Source: UKL13-3 sp044353855 (GTDB lineage: Bacteria > Bacteroidota > Bacteroidia > UKL13-3). From it: a stretch of 64,000 nucleotides of DNA. The translations under genes were made by a program, and so were the position numbers. Below, piece after piece: positions 43,840 to 52,181 of the stretch. Under the pieces are notes generated by a model that was not told the DNA's origin, searched no databases, and was given only the letters and a program-made list of their open reading frames with translations. The DNA lies in the NCBI GenBank assembly GCA_044353855.1, contig JBILBF010000001.1, positions 248,001 through 312,000 of the forward strand, written 5' to 3'. Position 1 is the first letter of the stretch. Each line of letters begins with the position of its first letter.

Positions 43840-45654
43840 ATGAGTGATGTAATTAAATTATTGCCCGAGCATGTTGCCAATCAAATTGCTGCAGGAGAGG
43901 TTATTCAGCGGCCAGCATCGGTAGTAAAAGAGTTGTTGGAAAATGCTGTTGATGCCGGTAGTACTGATATTAAATTGGTGATTAAGGATGGTGGTAAAAC
44001 TTTTATTCAAGTAATTGACAATGGAAAAGGAATGTCGCCAAGCGATGCTCGTATGTGCTGGGAACGTCATGCTACGTCTAAAATTTCGGCTGCTGAAGAT
44101 ATTTACAATATTCGCACCATGGGTTTTAGGGGCGAGGCATTAGCGGCTATTGCTTCCGTTGCTCAGGTTGAGTTAAAAACAAAACGAGAAGAAGACACTG
44201 TAGGAACTTTTATTTTAATTGAAGGTTCGGAAGTAAAAAAACAAGAGTCTGTTTCAGGCAATACAGGTACTAGCCTTTCCATTAAAAATTTATTTTACAA
44301 CATCCCTGCACGCAGAAATTTTTTAAAATCAAACCCTGTTGAAACACGTCATATTATTGATGAGTTTTTGCGTGTTGCACTGGCCAATCCAGAAATTGGT
44401 TTAAGCTTGTACAACAATGATTCAGATGTTTATCTATTACAGAAAGGGAGTTTACAAAAACGTATTCAAGATATATTTGGTTACAAGTCTCCTGAACAAA
44501 TTTTGCCTGCCGATGAACAAACAACCATCATAGGTATAAAAGGATTTATCGGCAAACCTGAGAATGCCAAAAAAACAAGAGGTGAACAATACTTTTTTGT
44601 AAACAAACGATTTATTAAAGACGCCTACCTCAACCATGCAGTAACGAGTTGTTACGAAAACATACTACCCAAAGATCAATATCCTTTTTATGTACTGCAT
44701 ATAGATATTAATCCCGCTCATATTGATGTTAATATACATCCTACCAAAACAGAAATTAAGTTTGAGGATGAACGATCTATCTATCAAATTGTAAAAGCTG
44801 TAGCCAAAAAAGCCATTGGCCAACATTATCATATACCTTCATATGAACCTGCAAGCGATGATACTTTTTTAAATCTTTCGCGCTTTGATACGCAAGTAAA
44901 TTCAACCCCCGCTCAACAGCAGCAAACGGTTGATTCTTATGCCCGAAATTCATTTAACAAACCTGCCGAAAAACAAGATTGGCAAGAGTTATTTAGTGTG
45001 ATGAATAAGAAAGGAGATATTGTTGGAAAAGGATTTGAACCACAGCTAAACGAAAACAGAAGACAAGCAATATTAACACCCGAAGTGATTACCCGACAAG
45101 TAATGCAAGTGCACCAAAGCATTATTATTTCGCAAATAAAATCGGGAATATTATTAATAGACCAACAAGCCGCACATGAACGTGTATTGTATGAAAAATA
45201 CGCGTTGGCATTAGAACAAAACCCTATTGCTAGTCAGCAAAAATTATTTCCTCGAACCATTATATTGCAACCTGCCGATGAACAATTGTTAACTGAAATG
45301 ATAACTGAAATACGTGCGTTGGGTTTTGATATTAATGAATTTGGTAAACACACATTTGCTGTAAATGGTGTACCTGCCGAATTGAATAATTACAACGAGC
45401 AAGATCTTATTATGCAACTGATTGAAGGGTATAAAAATCAATCGGGAACAGCACTTAACAAAAAAGAAAAAATTGCCCGAAGCTTAGCCAAACGGGCAGC
45501 AACAAAAACAGGAACAACGTTAAACAACGAAGAAATGAATGTTCTTATTGATGACCTTTTTGCTTGCAAAGAACCTAACTATGCCCCTGATGGCAAAGTA
45601 TGTTTAACCACCATAAGCCTCACACAATTATTTGACCTATTGGGTAAAAAGTAA
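43840..45654 (+). CDS. mutL: DNA mismatch repair protein MutL
   Basis: 604 residues from ATG 43840; the TTG three bases earlier is not needed. The GHKL ATPase domain is intact: HVANQIAAGEV, ELLENAVDAGST, IDNGKGM, TMGFRGEALAAI and GNTGTSLSIKNLFYNIPARR. The C-terminal dimerisation/endonuclease domain starts near residue 410. In it the metal site motif DQHA-x2-E-x4-E reads DQQAAHERVLYE, with Gln for His, and the late CPHGRP-type motif reads APDGKVC. It mediates signalling between MutS and the downstream nicking and excision steps. Whether the nuclease is active, given these substitutions, cannot be decided from sequence. It is followed by a bidirectional hairpin shared with carB. Confidence 0.96.
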   Translation: MSDVIKLLPEHVANQIAAGEVIQRPASVVKELLENAVDAGSTDIKLVIKDGGKTFIQVIDNGKGMSPSDARMCWERHATSKISAAEDIYNIRTMGFRGEALAAIASVAQVELKTKREEDTVGTFILIEGSEVKKQESVSGNTGTSLSIKNLFYNIPARRNFLKSNPVETRHIIDEFLRVALANPEIGLSLYNNDSDVYLLQKGSLQKRIQDIFGYKSPEQILPADEQTTIIGIKGFIGKPENAKKTRGEQYFFVNKRFIKDAYLNHAVTSCYENILPKDQYPFYVLHIDINPAHIDVNIHPTKTEIKFEDERSIYQIVKAVAKKAIGQHYHIPSYEPASDDTFLNLSRFDTQVNSTPAQQQQTVDSYARNSFNKPAEKQDWQELFSVMNKKGDIVGKGFEPQLNENRRQAILTPEVITRQVMQVHQSIIISQIKSGILLIDQQAAHERVLYEKYALALEQNPIASQQKLFPRTIILQPADEQLLTEMITEIRALGFDINEFGKHTFAVNGVPAELNNYNEQDLIMQLIEGYKNQSGTALNKKEKIARSLAKRAATKTGTTLNNEEMNVLIDDLFACKEPNYAPDGKVCLTTISLTQLFDLLGKK

Positions 45655-45660
45655 CAAAAA

Positions 45661-45694
45661 AAACACCTGTATTTTTCTGCAAATACAAGTGTTT
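45661..45694. terminator. Bidirectional terminator between mutL and carB
   Basis: Fourteen-base arms (45661-45674 and 45681-45694) with one mismatch and a 6-base loop, preceded by an A run that becomes a T run on the minus strand. It lies between convergent stop codons and serves carB best. Confidence 0.7.
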
Positions 45695-45714
45695 CATTTA
45701 TGAACACACAAACT

Positions 45715-48534
45715 TTATTTACTCAAGAACATACTTTTTTCTTTCACCCAATGTCTAAAAAATGGATCTTGTAAATCTTTGATAAACCTTATGGCTTCGC
45801 CAGTTGATTTCATTTCAGGTCCTAGCTCTTTGTTTACACCTTCAAATTTATTAAACGAAAAAACGGGTTCTTTAATAGCATAACCGATAAGCTTACGCTC
45901 AAAGGTAAAGTCTTTTAATTTTTTGGCTCCCAACATTACTTTGGTGGCAATATTAATATAGGGAATTTGGTATGCTTTGGCAATAAAAGGAACCGTTCGA
46001 GAAGCACGAGGGTTCGCTTCAATTACATAAACCTTTTCATTTTTAATAGCAAATTGGATATTTAGCAACCCTATAATATTCATACTTTTGGCAAGCAATA
46101 TTGCATAGTCTTCCATTTTTTGTTTTACAGATTCGCTTAAGCTAAAAGGGGGCAATACTGCATTCGAATCTCCAGAGTGAATTCCGGCAGGTTCAATATG
46201 TTCCATCATGCCAATAATATGCACATCTGTTCCATCACATATTACATCTACTTCTGCTTCCTCCGCTCTATCCAAAAAATGATCAATCAATACACGATTT
46301 CCTGGCAAATCACCTAGCAATGTTACCACTGCATTTTCAAGGTCTTCATCATTAATTACAATCTTCATTCCTTGCCCGCCCAATACATAACTTGGTCGCA
46401 CCAATACCGGATAGCCAACTTCTTTTGCTACCTTAATGGCTTCATCAGCATCTTCGGCAACACCATATTGTGGATAGGGAATGTTTAATTCTTTTAGCAA
46501 ATCAGAAAACGAACCACGGTCTTCAGATAAGTCCATGCTTTCGTAATCAGTACCTATAATTTTAATTCCGTTTTCTTTTAATTTTTTAGCCAGTTTCAAA
46601 GCGGTTTGCCCGCCTAATTGCACAATAACACCTTCGGGTTTTTCGTGCTCTACAATGTCCATCAAGTTTTCCCAAAATACAGGTTCAAAATATAATTTAT
46701 CTGCCATATCAAAATCGGTTGATACCGTTTCGGGATTGCAATTAATCATGATGGCTTCATATCCACATTCTTTGGCTGCAAGAAGGCCATGCACACAACT
46801 GTAATCAAATTCAATTCCTTGTCCAATTCTGTTCGGGCCAGAACCCAAAACAATAATTTTTTTCTTATCGGAAACAATACTTTCATTGGCTCCATCATAA
46901 GTTGAATAAAAATAGTTAGTAGGCGAAGAAAATTCAGCAGCACAAGTATCTACAGTTTTATAGGTACGCATAATGTTCATTCCTTTGCGTAATGCACGAA
47001 CTTCAGCTTCGGTGGTATCGGCACCTAACAACCAAGCAATTTGCACATCGCTGTATCCTTTTTGTTTTAACTCCAACATTAACTCGCGCGGCATATTGTT
47101 CAGGTTAAAACGCCTTGTATCGGTTTCTAAACGAACCATGTCATTTATTTGCGTTAAAAACCACCTATCTATTTTGGTAATTTTTTCGACTGATGAAATA
47201 GGAACACCTAAACTCAATGCATCTTTTACGGCAAACAATCTATCCCAACTTGGGTTCTTTAATTTTTCAACTATCTCTTCAAGGTTGCGGCTTTGGTATC
47301 CATCGGCACCTAATCCATTGCGTTTTATTTCTAAACTTTGACAAGCTTTTTGCAATGCTTCAATAAATGTGCGGCCAATTCCCATTACTTCGCCAACCGA
47401 TTTCATTTGCAAACCCAGTGTGGTATCGGCACCTTTAAATTTATCAAAATTAAAGCGCGGTATTTTTACAATTACATAATCAATTGCAGGTTCAAAATAA
47501 GCTGATGTAGTTTTGGTTACCGGATTTTTGAGTTCATCCAATGTATACCCAATGGCTAATTTTGCAGCAATTTTGGCAATAGGATATCCTGTTGCTTTGG
47601 ATGCCAATGCTGAAGAGCGGGATACCCGTGGATTAATTTCAATTGCAATGATTGCTTCATCTTCTGGGTTAACCGAAAACTGCACATTACACCCACCATT
47701 AAAATTACCAATACTGCGCATCATTAATATAGCTAAGTCACGCATTTTTTGGTAACAAGTATCACTCAATGTCATTGCTGGTGCAACCGTGATGGAGTCG
47801 CCTGTGTGAATGCCCATTGGGTCAAAGTTTTCAATCACACAAATTACGGCTACATTATTATTTGAGTCGCGTAATAATTCCAACTCATATTCTTTCCAAC
47901 CAAACACGGCTTTTTCAACCAAAACCTCATGCGTTGGTGATGCAGAAAGTCCACGTTGTAAAGCAGCATCCAATTCTTCTTTTTTCCAAACAAACCCGCC
48001 ACCCGTTCCGCCCAAAGTATAGGATGGACGAATAACCAATGGATAGCCTATTTCTTGCGCAATTTCTTTTCCTTCTAAAAACGAATTTGCTGTACGTGAA
48101 GGAGCAACTCCCACACCTATTTCAATCATTTTTTGGCGGAATTTTTCGCGGTTTTCTGTCGTTTCAATTGCAGCAGTATCCACTCCAATCATACGTACGC
48201 CATACTTTTCCCAAATGCCTAATTCTTCACATTCAATGGCCAAATTTAAAGCCGTTTGGCCGCCCATTGTTGGTAATACTGCATCTATTTTACGCTCTTG
48301 CAAAATCTTTTCGATACTGGCAGGTTCCAATGGCCACAAGTAAACATGCTCTGCAGTAACAGGGTCGGTCATAATAGTAGCAGGGTTGGAATTAATTAAC
48401 GAAACTTCAATTCCTTCTTCTTTTAACGATCGCGCTGCTTGACTTCCTGAATAATCAAACTCGCAAGCTTGGCCAATAATAATAGGTCCGCTTCCGATAA
48501 TAAGTACTGATTTTATGCTTGGATCTTTTGCCAT
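45715..48534 (-). CDS. carB: Carbamoyl-phosphate synthase large subunit
   Basis: 939 residues from ATG 48534; the family N-terminus MAKDPSIKSVLIIGSGP supports this start over the GTG at 48579. It makes carbamoyl phosphate from bicarbonate, glutamine-derived ammonia and 2 ATP, for pyrimidine and arginine synthesis. Both ATP-grasp halves are present: GSGPIIIGQACEFDYSG and PSYTLGGTGGGF in the first, and GSGPNRIGQGIEFDYSC and PSYVLGGQGMKI in the second. The chain ends shortly after the second synthetase unit, at SMFLSK. The C-terminal methylglyoxal synthase-like allosteric domain of the ~1073-residue enterobacterial enzyme is missing, a known shortened form in Bacteroidota as far as I recall. carA is not in the window. 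In this genome arginine is also a building block of cyanophycin (59736-64000). Confidence 0.96.
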   Translation of the reverse strand: MAKDPSIKSVLIIGSGPIIIGQACEFDYSGSQAARSLKEEGIEVSLINSNPATIMTDPVTAEHVYLWPLEPASIEKILQERKIDAVLPTMGGQTALNLAIECEELGIWEKYGVRMIGVDTAAIETTENREKFRQKMIEIGVGVAPSRTANSFLEGKEIAQEIGYPLVIRPSYTLGGTGGGFVWKKEELDAALQRGLSASPTHEVLVEKAVFGWKEYELELLRDSNNNVAVICVIENFDPMGIHTGDSITVAPAMTLSDTCYQKMRDLAILMMRSIGNFNGGCNVQFSVNPEDEAIIAIEINPRVSRSSALASKATGYPIAKIAAKLAIGYTLDELKNPVTKTTSAYFEPAIDYVIVKIPRFNFDKFKGADTTLGLQMKSVGEVMGIGRTFIEALQKACQSLEIKRNGLGADGYQSRNLEEIVEKLKNPSWDRLFAVKDALSLGVPISSVEKITKIDRWFLTQINDMVRLETDTRRFNLNNMPRELMLELKQKGYSDVQIAWLLGADTTEAEVRALRKGMNIMRTYKTVDTCAAEFSSPTNYFYSTYDGANESIVSDKKKIIVLGSGPNRIGQGIEFDYSCVHGLLAAKECGYEAIMINCNPETVSTDFDMADKLYFEPVFWENLMDIVEHEKPEGVIVQLGGQTALKLAKKLKENGIKIIGTDYESMDLSEDRGSFSDLLKELNIPYPQYGVAEDADEAIKVAKEVGYPVLVRPSYVLGGQGMKIVINDEDLENAVVTLLGDLPGNRVLIDHFLDRAEEAEVDVICDGTDVHIIGMMEHIEPAGIHSGDSNAVLPPFSLSESVKQKMEDYAILLAKSMNIIGLLNIQFAIKNEKVYVIEANPRASRTVPFIAKAYQIPYINIATKVMLGAKKLKDFTFERKLIGYAIKEPVFSFNKFEGVNKELGPEMKSTGEAIRFIKDLQDPFFRHWVKEKSMFLSK

Positions 48535-48670
48535 GTAACTATAGTTTGATATTGAACAGATTGGATAAAGAATTGACACAATGCAACTCCTTAAAATTGG
48601 GCAAATTTAATCCAATATGTCAAACTACATAAGTGTGTGGAAACTTTTAATCGGTATTAGAAAAAAGGGG

Positions 48671-49819
48671 TTATTTATTTGCCTGTAATTTATCCAATTT
48701 TTTATCCAATGTATAGCTAATGTATAGGGAGTAACTAAAGTCTAACAATGAGGCCTTCACATCATATACCGGCTCAAATCGAACATCCAATGAAAGACCA
48801 TCAGCTAAAGCTTTATGGTAAAAATATCTGACAAAAATCAACTGTCGGTTGGCTTGGGTAAGCCCTGGATTATCTAATGAAACAGATTGGTAAATGGAAG
48901 TACCTCTGGGTGCAATAAAATTATTCCCATACCAATAACTCAACATCACCGTAGCATCATGTAATGTAGCTGAAAGGTTACTCATAAATGCTTGTCCGTT
49001 TCTAAAAGGCAGGTATCCTGAGTTGGTATTTTCGATAAAACTAAACGTCATCAAATCAAATTGCATTTGACTCAAAAGTGCCTTTTCCCATTTTTTATTA
49101 AACTGTATCCCTGATCCTGCATTAAATACCATGAGCATATTTGTGGTATCAACATCTATTTGACCACCTTGATGAAAGGCTGTACCTTGTATTGGCACCG
49201 ATACACTAAATCCATTTTCATTCGAAATTAAAATGGGAGTAAAATTTAGTCCTGCCGTAAATTGTTCTTTGTAAGGCGAACCACGCTCAATAAACTTTTC
49301 CCAATTAATCCATAGGTCAAAAAATGTATTGTTGCTTTCGTGTTTCAATTGAAATCCGTTTTCAATCCTACGTTCAATAGCGCTATTGATATCAAATAAT
49401 GGCTCATACATGCGATGTGCCAGCGCTCCTTCCAATGTTCCAAAAATAAACGAGGTGTGTTTCTTTTTAATCTTAACCGAAAACGTAGGTAATACTTTTG
49501 TATAACTTGGTGTTGCACAAAAATCGCTTTGCACAAAAACACCTGCTTGCAATTTTAGATGATCGTTGGGCTGAATAAACAAGGACGGATTTAATTGATA
49601 GCCAAATAACGTGCGACCCACTTCAATATCATTAAAATATTCGGTATTGCGCAGGTAGTTAAAATTATTTATGGATAAACCCCAACTATTACTATCGGCT
49701 GGCTGTAAGGAAATGTGGTCGCTAATGAAACGATTATCGAGTTGGGCAAATAACGTATTTACACAGAACAAAAACAGTCCAACCAAAATACTCCGTATGC
49801 TATATTTTGCATTTAGCAT
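48671..49819 (-). CDS. Putative outer-membrane beta-barrel protein of unknown family
   Basis: 382 residues with a signal peptide (about 1-25, ending NTLFAQ). The rest has alternating hydrophobic/polar strands with frequent aromatic residues, and ends in KLDKLQANK rather than the classical terminal Phe. I read this as a barrel or porin-like protein, with low certainty about the family. The start is 2 bases after the stop of the CCG iron-sulfur gene, so both are likely one operon, but no shared function is evident. Confidence 0.5.
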   Translation of the reverse strand: MLNAKYSIRSILVGLFLFCVNTLFAQLDNRFISDHISLQPADSNSWGLSINNFNYLRNTEYFNDIEVGRTLFGYQLNPSLFIQPNDHLKLQAGVFVQSDFCATPSYTKVLPTFSVKIKKKHTSFIFGTLEGALAHRMYEPLFDINSAIERRIENGFQLKHESNNTFFDLWINWEKFIERGSPYKEQFTAGLNFTPILISNENGFSVSVPIQGTAFHQGGQIDVDTTNMLMVFNAGSGIQFNKKWEKALLSQMQFDLMTFSFIENTNSGYLPFRNGQAFMSNLSATLHDATVMLSYWYGNNFIAPRGTSIYQSVSLDNPGLTQANRQLIFVRYFYHKALADGLSLDVRFEPVYDVKASLLDFSYSLYISYTLDKKLDKLQANK

Positions 49820-49821
49820 TT

Positions 49822-50610
49822 TTATAACTCCATTGCTTTGGCAACCAACTCGGCAATATCCTTCACTTCAATATCTTCTTCTTTATTATGGTATTTTACA
49901 CCATCGCGTAACATGGTCATGCAAAACGGACAAGCTGCAGTTACGATATTCGCTTCGGTTTCCAACATGTCATCAGCTCGTTCAAGGTTTACTTCTTTGC
50001 TGCCTTTTTCGGCATCTTTAAATAGTTGAGCTCCACCTGCTCCACAGCACAATCCGTTGGCTTTGCTGCGTTTCATTTCTACCAATGCTCCGTCTAATTT
50101 TTCAATGACTTCGCGTGGTGCTTCGTAAATATTATTGGCTCTACCCAGGTAACAGCTATCGTGGTATGTTATTCGTTTACCTGCAAATGCACCGTCTTTA
50201 ATAGCAATTTTTCCTTCAGCTAATAATTGATTGATTAATGTTGTGTGATGTAACACTTCATAGTTTCCACCTAGTTCGGGATACTCATTTTTGAGGGTAT
50301 TAAAACAATGCGGGCAACCCGTTACTATTTTGGTAACACCATACATGTTCAAAGTTGTGATGTTTTGCATGGCCATCATTTGAAACAAAAATTCATTACC
50401 TGCACGTTTTGCAGGATCGCCTGTACAAGCTTCTTCGGTACCCAATATGGCAAATTTTAACCCCGCAGCATGTAAAATTTTGGCTACTGCTTTGGTAATT
50501 TTTTGCGCACGCTCATCAAAACTTCCTGCACAACCAACCCAAAATAATATATCGGCTGTTTCGCCACTTGCAGCCACATCGGCCATAGTTCTTACTTTGA
50601 ATTCGCTCAT
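49822..50610 (-). CDS. CCG-domain iron-sulfur oxidoreductase (HdrB/LutA/GlcF-like)
   Basis: 262 residues. It has two Cys-rich CCG domains typical of heterodisulfide-reductase subunit B and of the LutA/GlcF families. The first has ILFWVGCAGSFDE near the N-terminus and TGCPHCFNTL. The second has YHDSCYLGRAN, GLCCGAGGAQLF (the CCG signature) and AACPFCMTML. These cysteines bind a 4Fe-4S cluster in the founding family. In Bacteroidota this gene usually accompanies a second, ferredoxin-like Fe-S protein, and that partner is not adjacent here. A truncated copy of its N-terminus lies at 51912-52085. The outer-membrane-like gene 48671 follows in the same operon. The electron donor and acceptor are unknown. 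Confidence 0.86.
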   Translation of the reverse strand: MSEFKVRTMADVAASGETADILFWVGCAGSFDERAQKITKAVAKILHAAGLKFAILGTEEACTGDPAKRAGNEFLFQMMAMQNITTLNMYGVTKIVTGCPHCFNTLKNEYPELGGNYEVLHHTTLINQLLAEGKIAIKDGAFAGKRITYHDSCYLGRANNIYEAPREVIEKLDGALVEMKRSKANGLCCGAGGAQLFKDAEKGSKEVNLERADDMLETEANIVTAACPFCMTMLRDGVKYHNKEEDIEVKDIAELVAKAMEL

Positions 50611-50777
50611 ATATTATTTATTAAACTGTGGGCAATTTAGTAAAAAGAGGCTGAAAAATAAAACTGTTATCAACTATATAAAGGTATGCTGTGTAGCATC
50701 CTTTTTTAGTTTTAGGTTGGAATATAACCAACTGAAATTATGTAAACTTTAGCAGAATTCATTATACATACATACCC

Positions 50778-50785
50778 TAGTTTTG
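50778..50785 (+). promoter_or_regulatory. Putative -7 element of the DUF2383 gene
   Basis: TAGTTTTG is a full match to TAnnTTTG, 25 bases before ATG 50811. No TTG stands at the usual distance upstream. Confidence 0.42.
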
Positions 50786-50810
50786 CCCTTACAATTAATC
50801 AACTAAAAAA

Positions 50811-51263
50811 ATGAATGCACAATCAGAAAATGAAATTACAGCCTTAAAAAATATCATTGTTATTAACAATGATCGCTATGAAGGTTACAAAAAAGCAGGT
50901 ACGGAAACGGTAGATAAAGATTTACAGCCATTGTTTTTAAAATATGCTGAACAAAGCAAAATGTATGCTCAAGCATTAAAAAATTTAATTCCACATGACG
51001 AAAAACCAATAACTGATGAAACAACTGCTGCTGGAAAAATTTACCGTATTTGGATGGATGCTAAAGTTGCTTTAACATCAAACGACAGAAAAGCGATTTT
51101 ATCTTCATGCGAATTTGGAGAAGATGCTGCTTTGAAAACTTATGATAAAGAACTTAAAGACTCATCAGAAATTAATGATGATACCCTTAAACTAATAAGT
51201 ATGCAACGTGCTGAATTAAAAGCAGCACATGATCATGTAAAAAGTTTACGTGATAATGCCTAA
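50811..51263 (+). CDS. PA2169-type four-helix-bundle protein (DUF2383)
   Basis: 150 residues, almost entirely alpha-helical with four helices and a ferritin-like hydrophobic pattern. The family landmarks are LKNIIVINNDRYEGYKKAG at the N-terminus, FLKYAEQSKMYAQALKNLI, AAGKIYRIWMDAKVAL with LSSCEFGEDAALKTYDKEL, and a last helix MQRAELKAAHDHVKSLRD. This is the PA2169/DUF2383 group, whose function is unestablished and which is often associated with stress or stationary phase. No signal peptide. A lipoprotein gene follows 32 bases downstream, probably on the same transcript. Confidence 0.88.
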   Translation: MNAQSENEITALKNIIVINNDRYEGYKKAGTETVDKDLQPLFLKYAEQSKMYAQALKNLIPHDEKPITDETTAAGKIYRIWMDAKVALTSNDRKAILSSCEFGEDAALKTYDKELKDSSEINDDTLKLISMQRAELKAAHDHVKSLRDNA

Positions 51264-51295
51264 AGAAAATTAAACAGACACAAAAAGTACACTAA

Positions 51296-51730
51296 ATGAA
51301 AACAATTAAAATTAAAGCTATAACAATTTTGATGCTAATGATTGGTGCATTAAGTTTTTCTTCCTGTAAAAAAGGAGAAGATGATCCTAGTGTTTCGTTT
51401 CGTTCGCGCGAACAAAGATTTGCCAATACATGGACATTAACCAAGTTTGAAAAAAATGGTCAGCTGCAAGATTTGAATGGGGCTACTTATATTTATAAAA
51501 CTACAAAAGATGGTGGTGTAACCGAAACAATTGAAGGGGCAGTATTTGGATTTCCAATAAGATCTGTTCGAACAGGAGTTTGGGAATTTGTTTCCAATAA
51601 AGAAGATGTCCGTATTACAATTGATAGCAATGTTGATATTTTTGAAATACAACGACTAGCCAATTCAGAATTATGGCTCAAACAAATTAATGGTTCAGAT
51701 GTGAATATCTATTATTTTGAAGGTGAATAA
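51296..51730 (+). CDS. Lipoprotein of unknown function (lipocalin-like size)
   Basis: 144 residues. Signal sequence with a lipobox (LSFSSC, lipidated Cys at about residue 24) followed by KKGEDDP. The rest is beta-rich, with WTLTKFEKNGQLQDLNGATY, GVWEFVSNKEDVRITI and a conserved-looking LWLKQINGSD. This organisation matches small lipocalin-like lipoproteins of Bacteroidota that start RFANTWTLTK-like. No ligand is known. It is located directly after the DUF2383 gene and just before a strong hairpin terminator. Confidence 0.75.
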   Translation: MKTIKIKAITILMLMIGALSFSSCKKGEDDPSVSFRSREQRFANTWTLTKFEKNGQLQDLNGATYIYKTTKDGGVTETIEGAVFGFPIRSVRTGVWEFVSNKEDVRITIDSNVDIFEIQRLANSELWLKQINGSDVNIYYFEGE

Positions 51731-51749
51731 ATCTCTATTTTGTTTTTAC

Positions 51750-51787
51750 ATAAAAAAAGCTGTTTCAATTGTAACAGCTTTTTTTAT
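51750..51787. terminator. Terminator after the DUF2383-lipoprotein pair
   Basis: Fifteen-base perfect arms (51750-51764, 51773-51787) around an 8-base loop, ending in a T run on the plus strand and, by symmetry, also on the minus strand. Confidence 0.85.
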
Positions 51788-51866
51788 GTGGCTTTAGTCT
51801 ATTCCATATATGAAGATTATGTAGTTTTGGCACTCATTTATGCTTTAGCCAAATCCTATTTAAGCA

Positions 51867-51885
51867 AAAACCCGTTTCGGGTTTT
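51867..51885 (-). terminator. Short hairpin downstream of the truncated Fe-S gene copy
   Basis: Perfect 8-base stem (51867-51874 with 51878-51885) and 3-base loop, followed on the minus strand by a T-rich stretch. It lies 26 bases beyond the stop of the gene fragment at 51912, as a terminator of that remnant would. Confidence 0.55.
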
Positions 51886-51911
51886 CTCTTTCCTTTACAA
51901 AATTACCAATA

Positions 51912-52085
51912 CTACAAACAGTCATTACGAGAGCATATGGTTTTTGGGGTAATATTAGTTGTTGATTTATTAATTTTTTGATCATGCTCATCAAATCTTC
52001 CTGTGCTAGTTTGCCAAAATAACATATTGGGTATTTCGCTAGTTGCGCCCATATCGGATAAGACTTTTACCTTAAATTCGTTCAT
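51912..52085 (-). pseudogene. Truncated duplicate of the CCG iron-sulfur gene N-terminus
   Basis: A 57-codon open frame from ATG 52085. Its first 40 codons align without gaps to the start of the protein encoded at 49822-50610: MNEFKVKVL against MSEFKVRTM, and further on FDEHDQKINK against FDERAQKITK. By eye 19 of 40 residues are the same, including Met1, LFW and FDE. The motif Cys in VGCAGSFDE is lost (reads QTSTGRFDE), and after about codon 46 the similarity ends. It sits 1.3 kb from the intact gene on the same strand and is followed by a hairpin. This is best read as a decayed partial duplication; whether it is still transcribed is unknown. Confidence 0.72.
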
Positions 52086-52181
52086 CGTTTTATCCTTTAT
52101 ACTTAAATCTGTTAAACCAAAAGATAGAAATCAGTTGGGGAATATCCAATTTCATAAAAAATAGTTTCTGAAAATAAATCC

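Noticed and set aside
43656..43847. 63-codon plus-strand frame before mutL
   Set aside because: It overlaps the signal peptide of the GH3 fusion on the opposite strand and the mutL start.
51740..51952. 70-codon plus-strand frame after the small lipoprotein gene
   Set aside because: It reads through a strong terminator hairpin and over the antisense truncated Fe-S copy; its composition is low in complexity.
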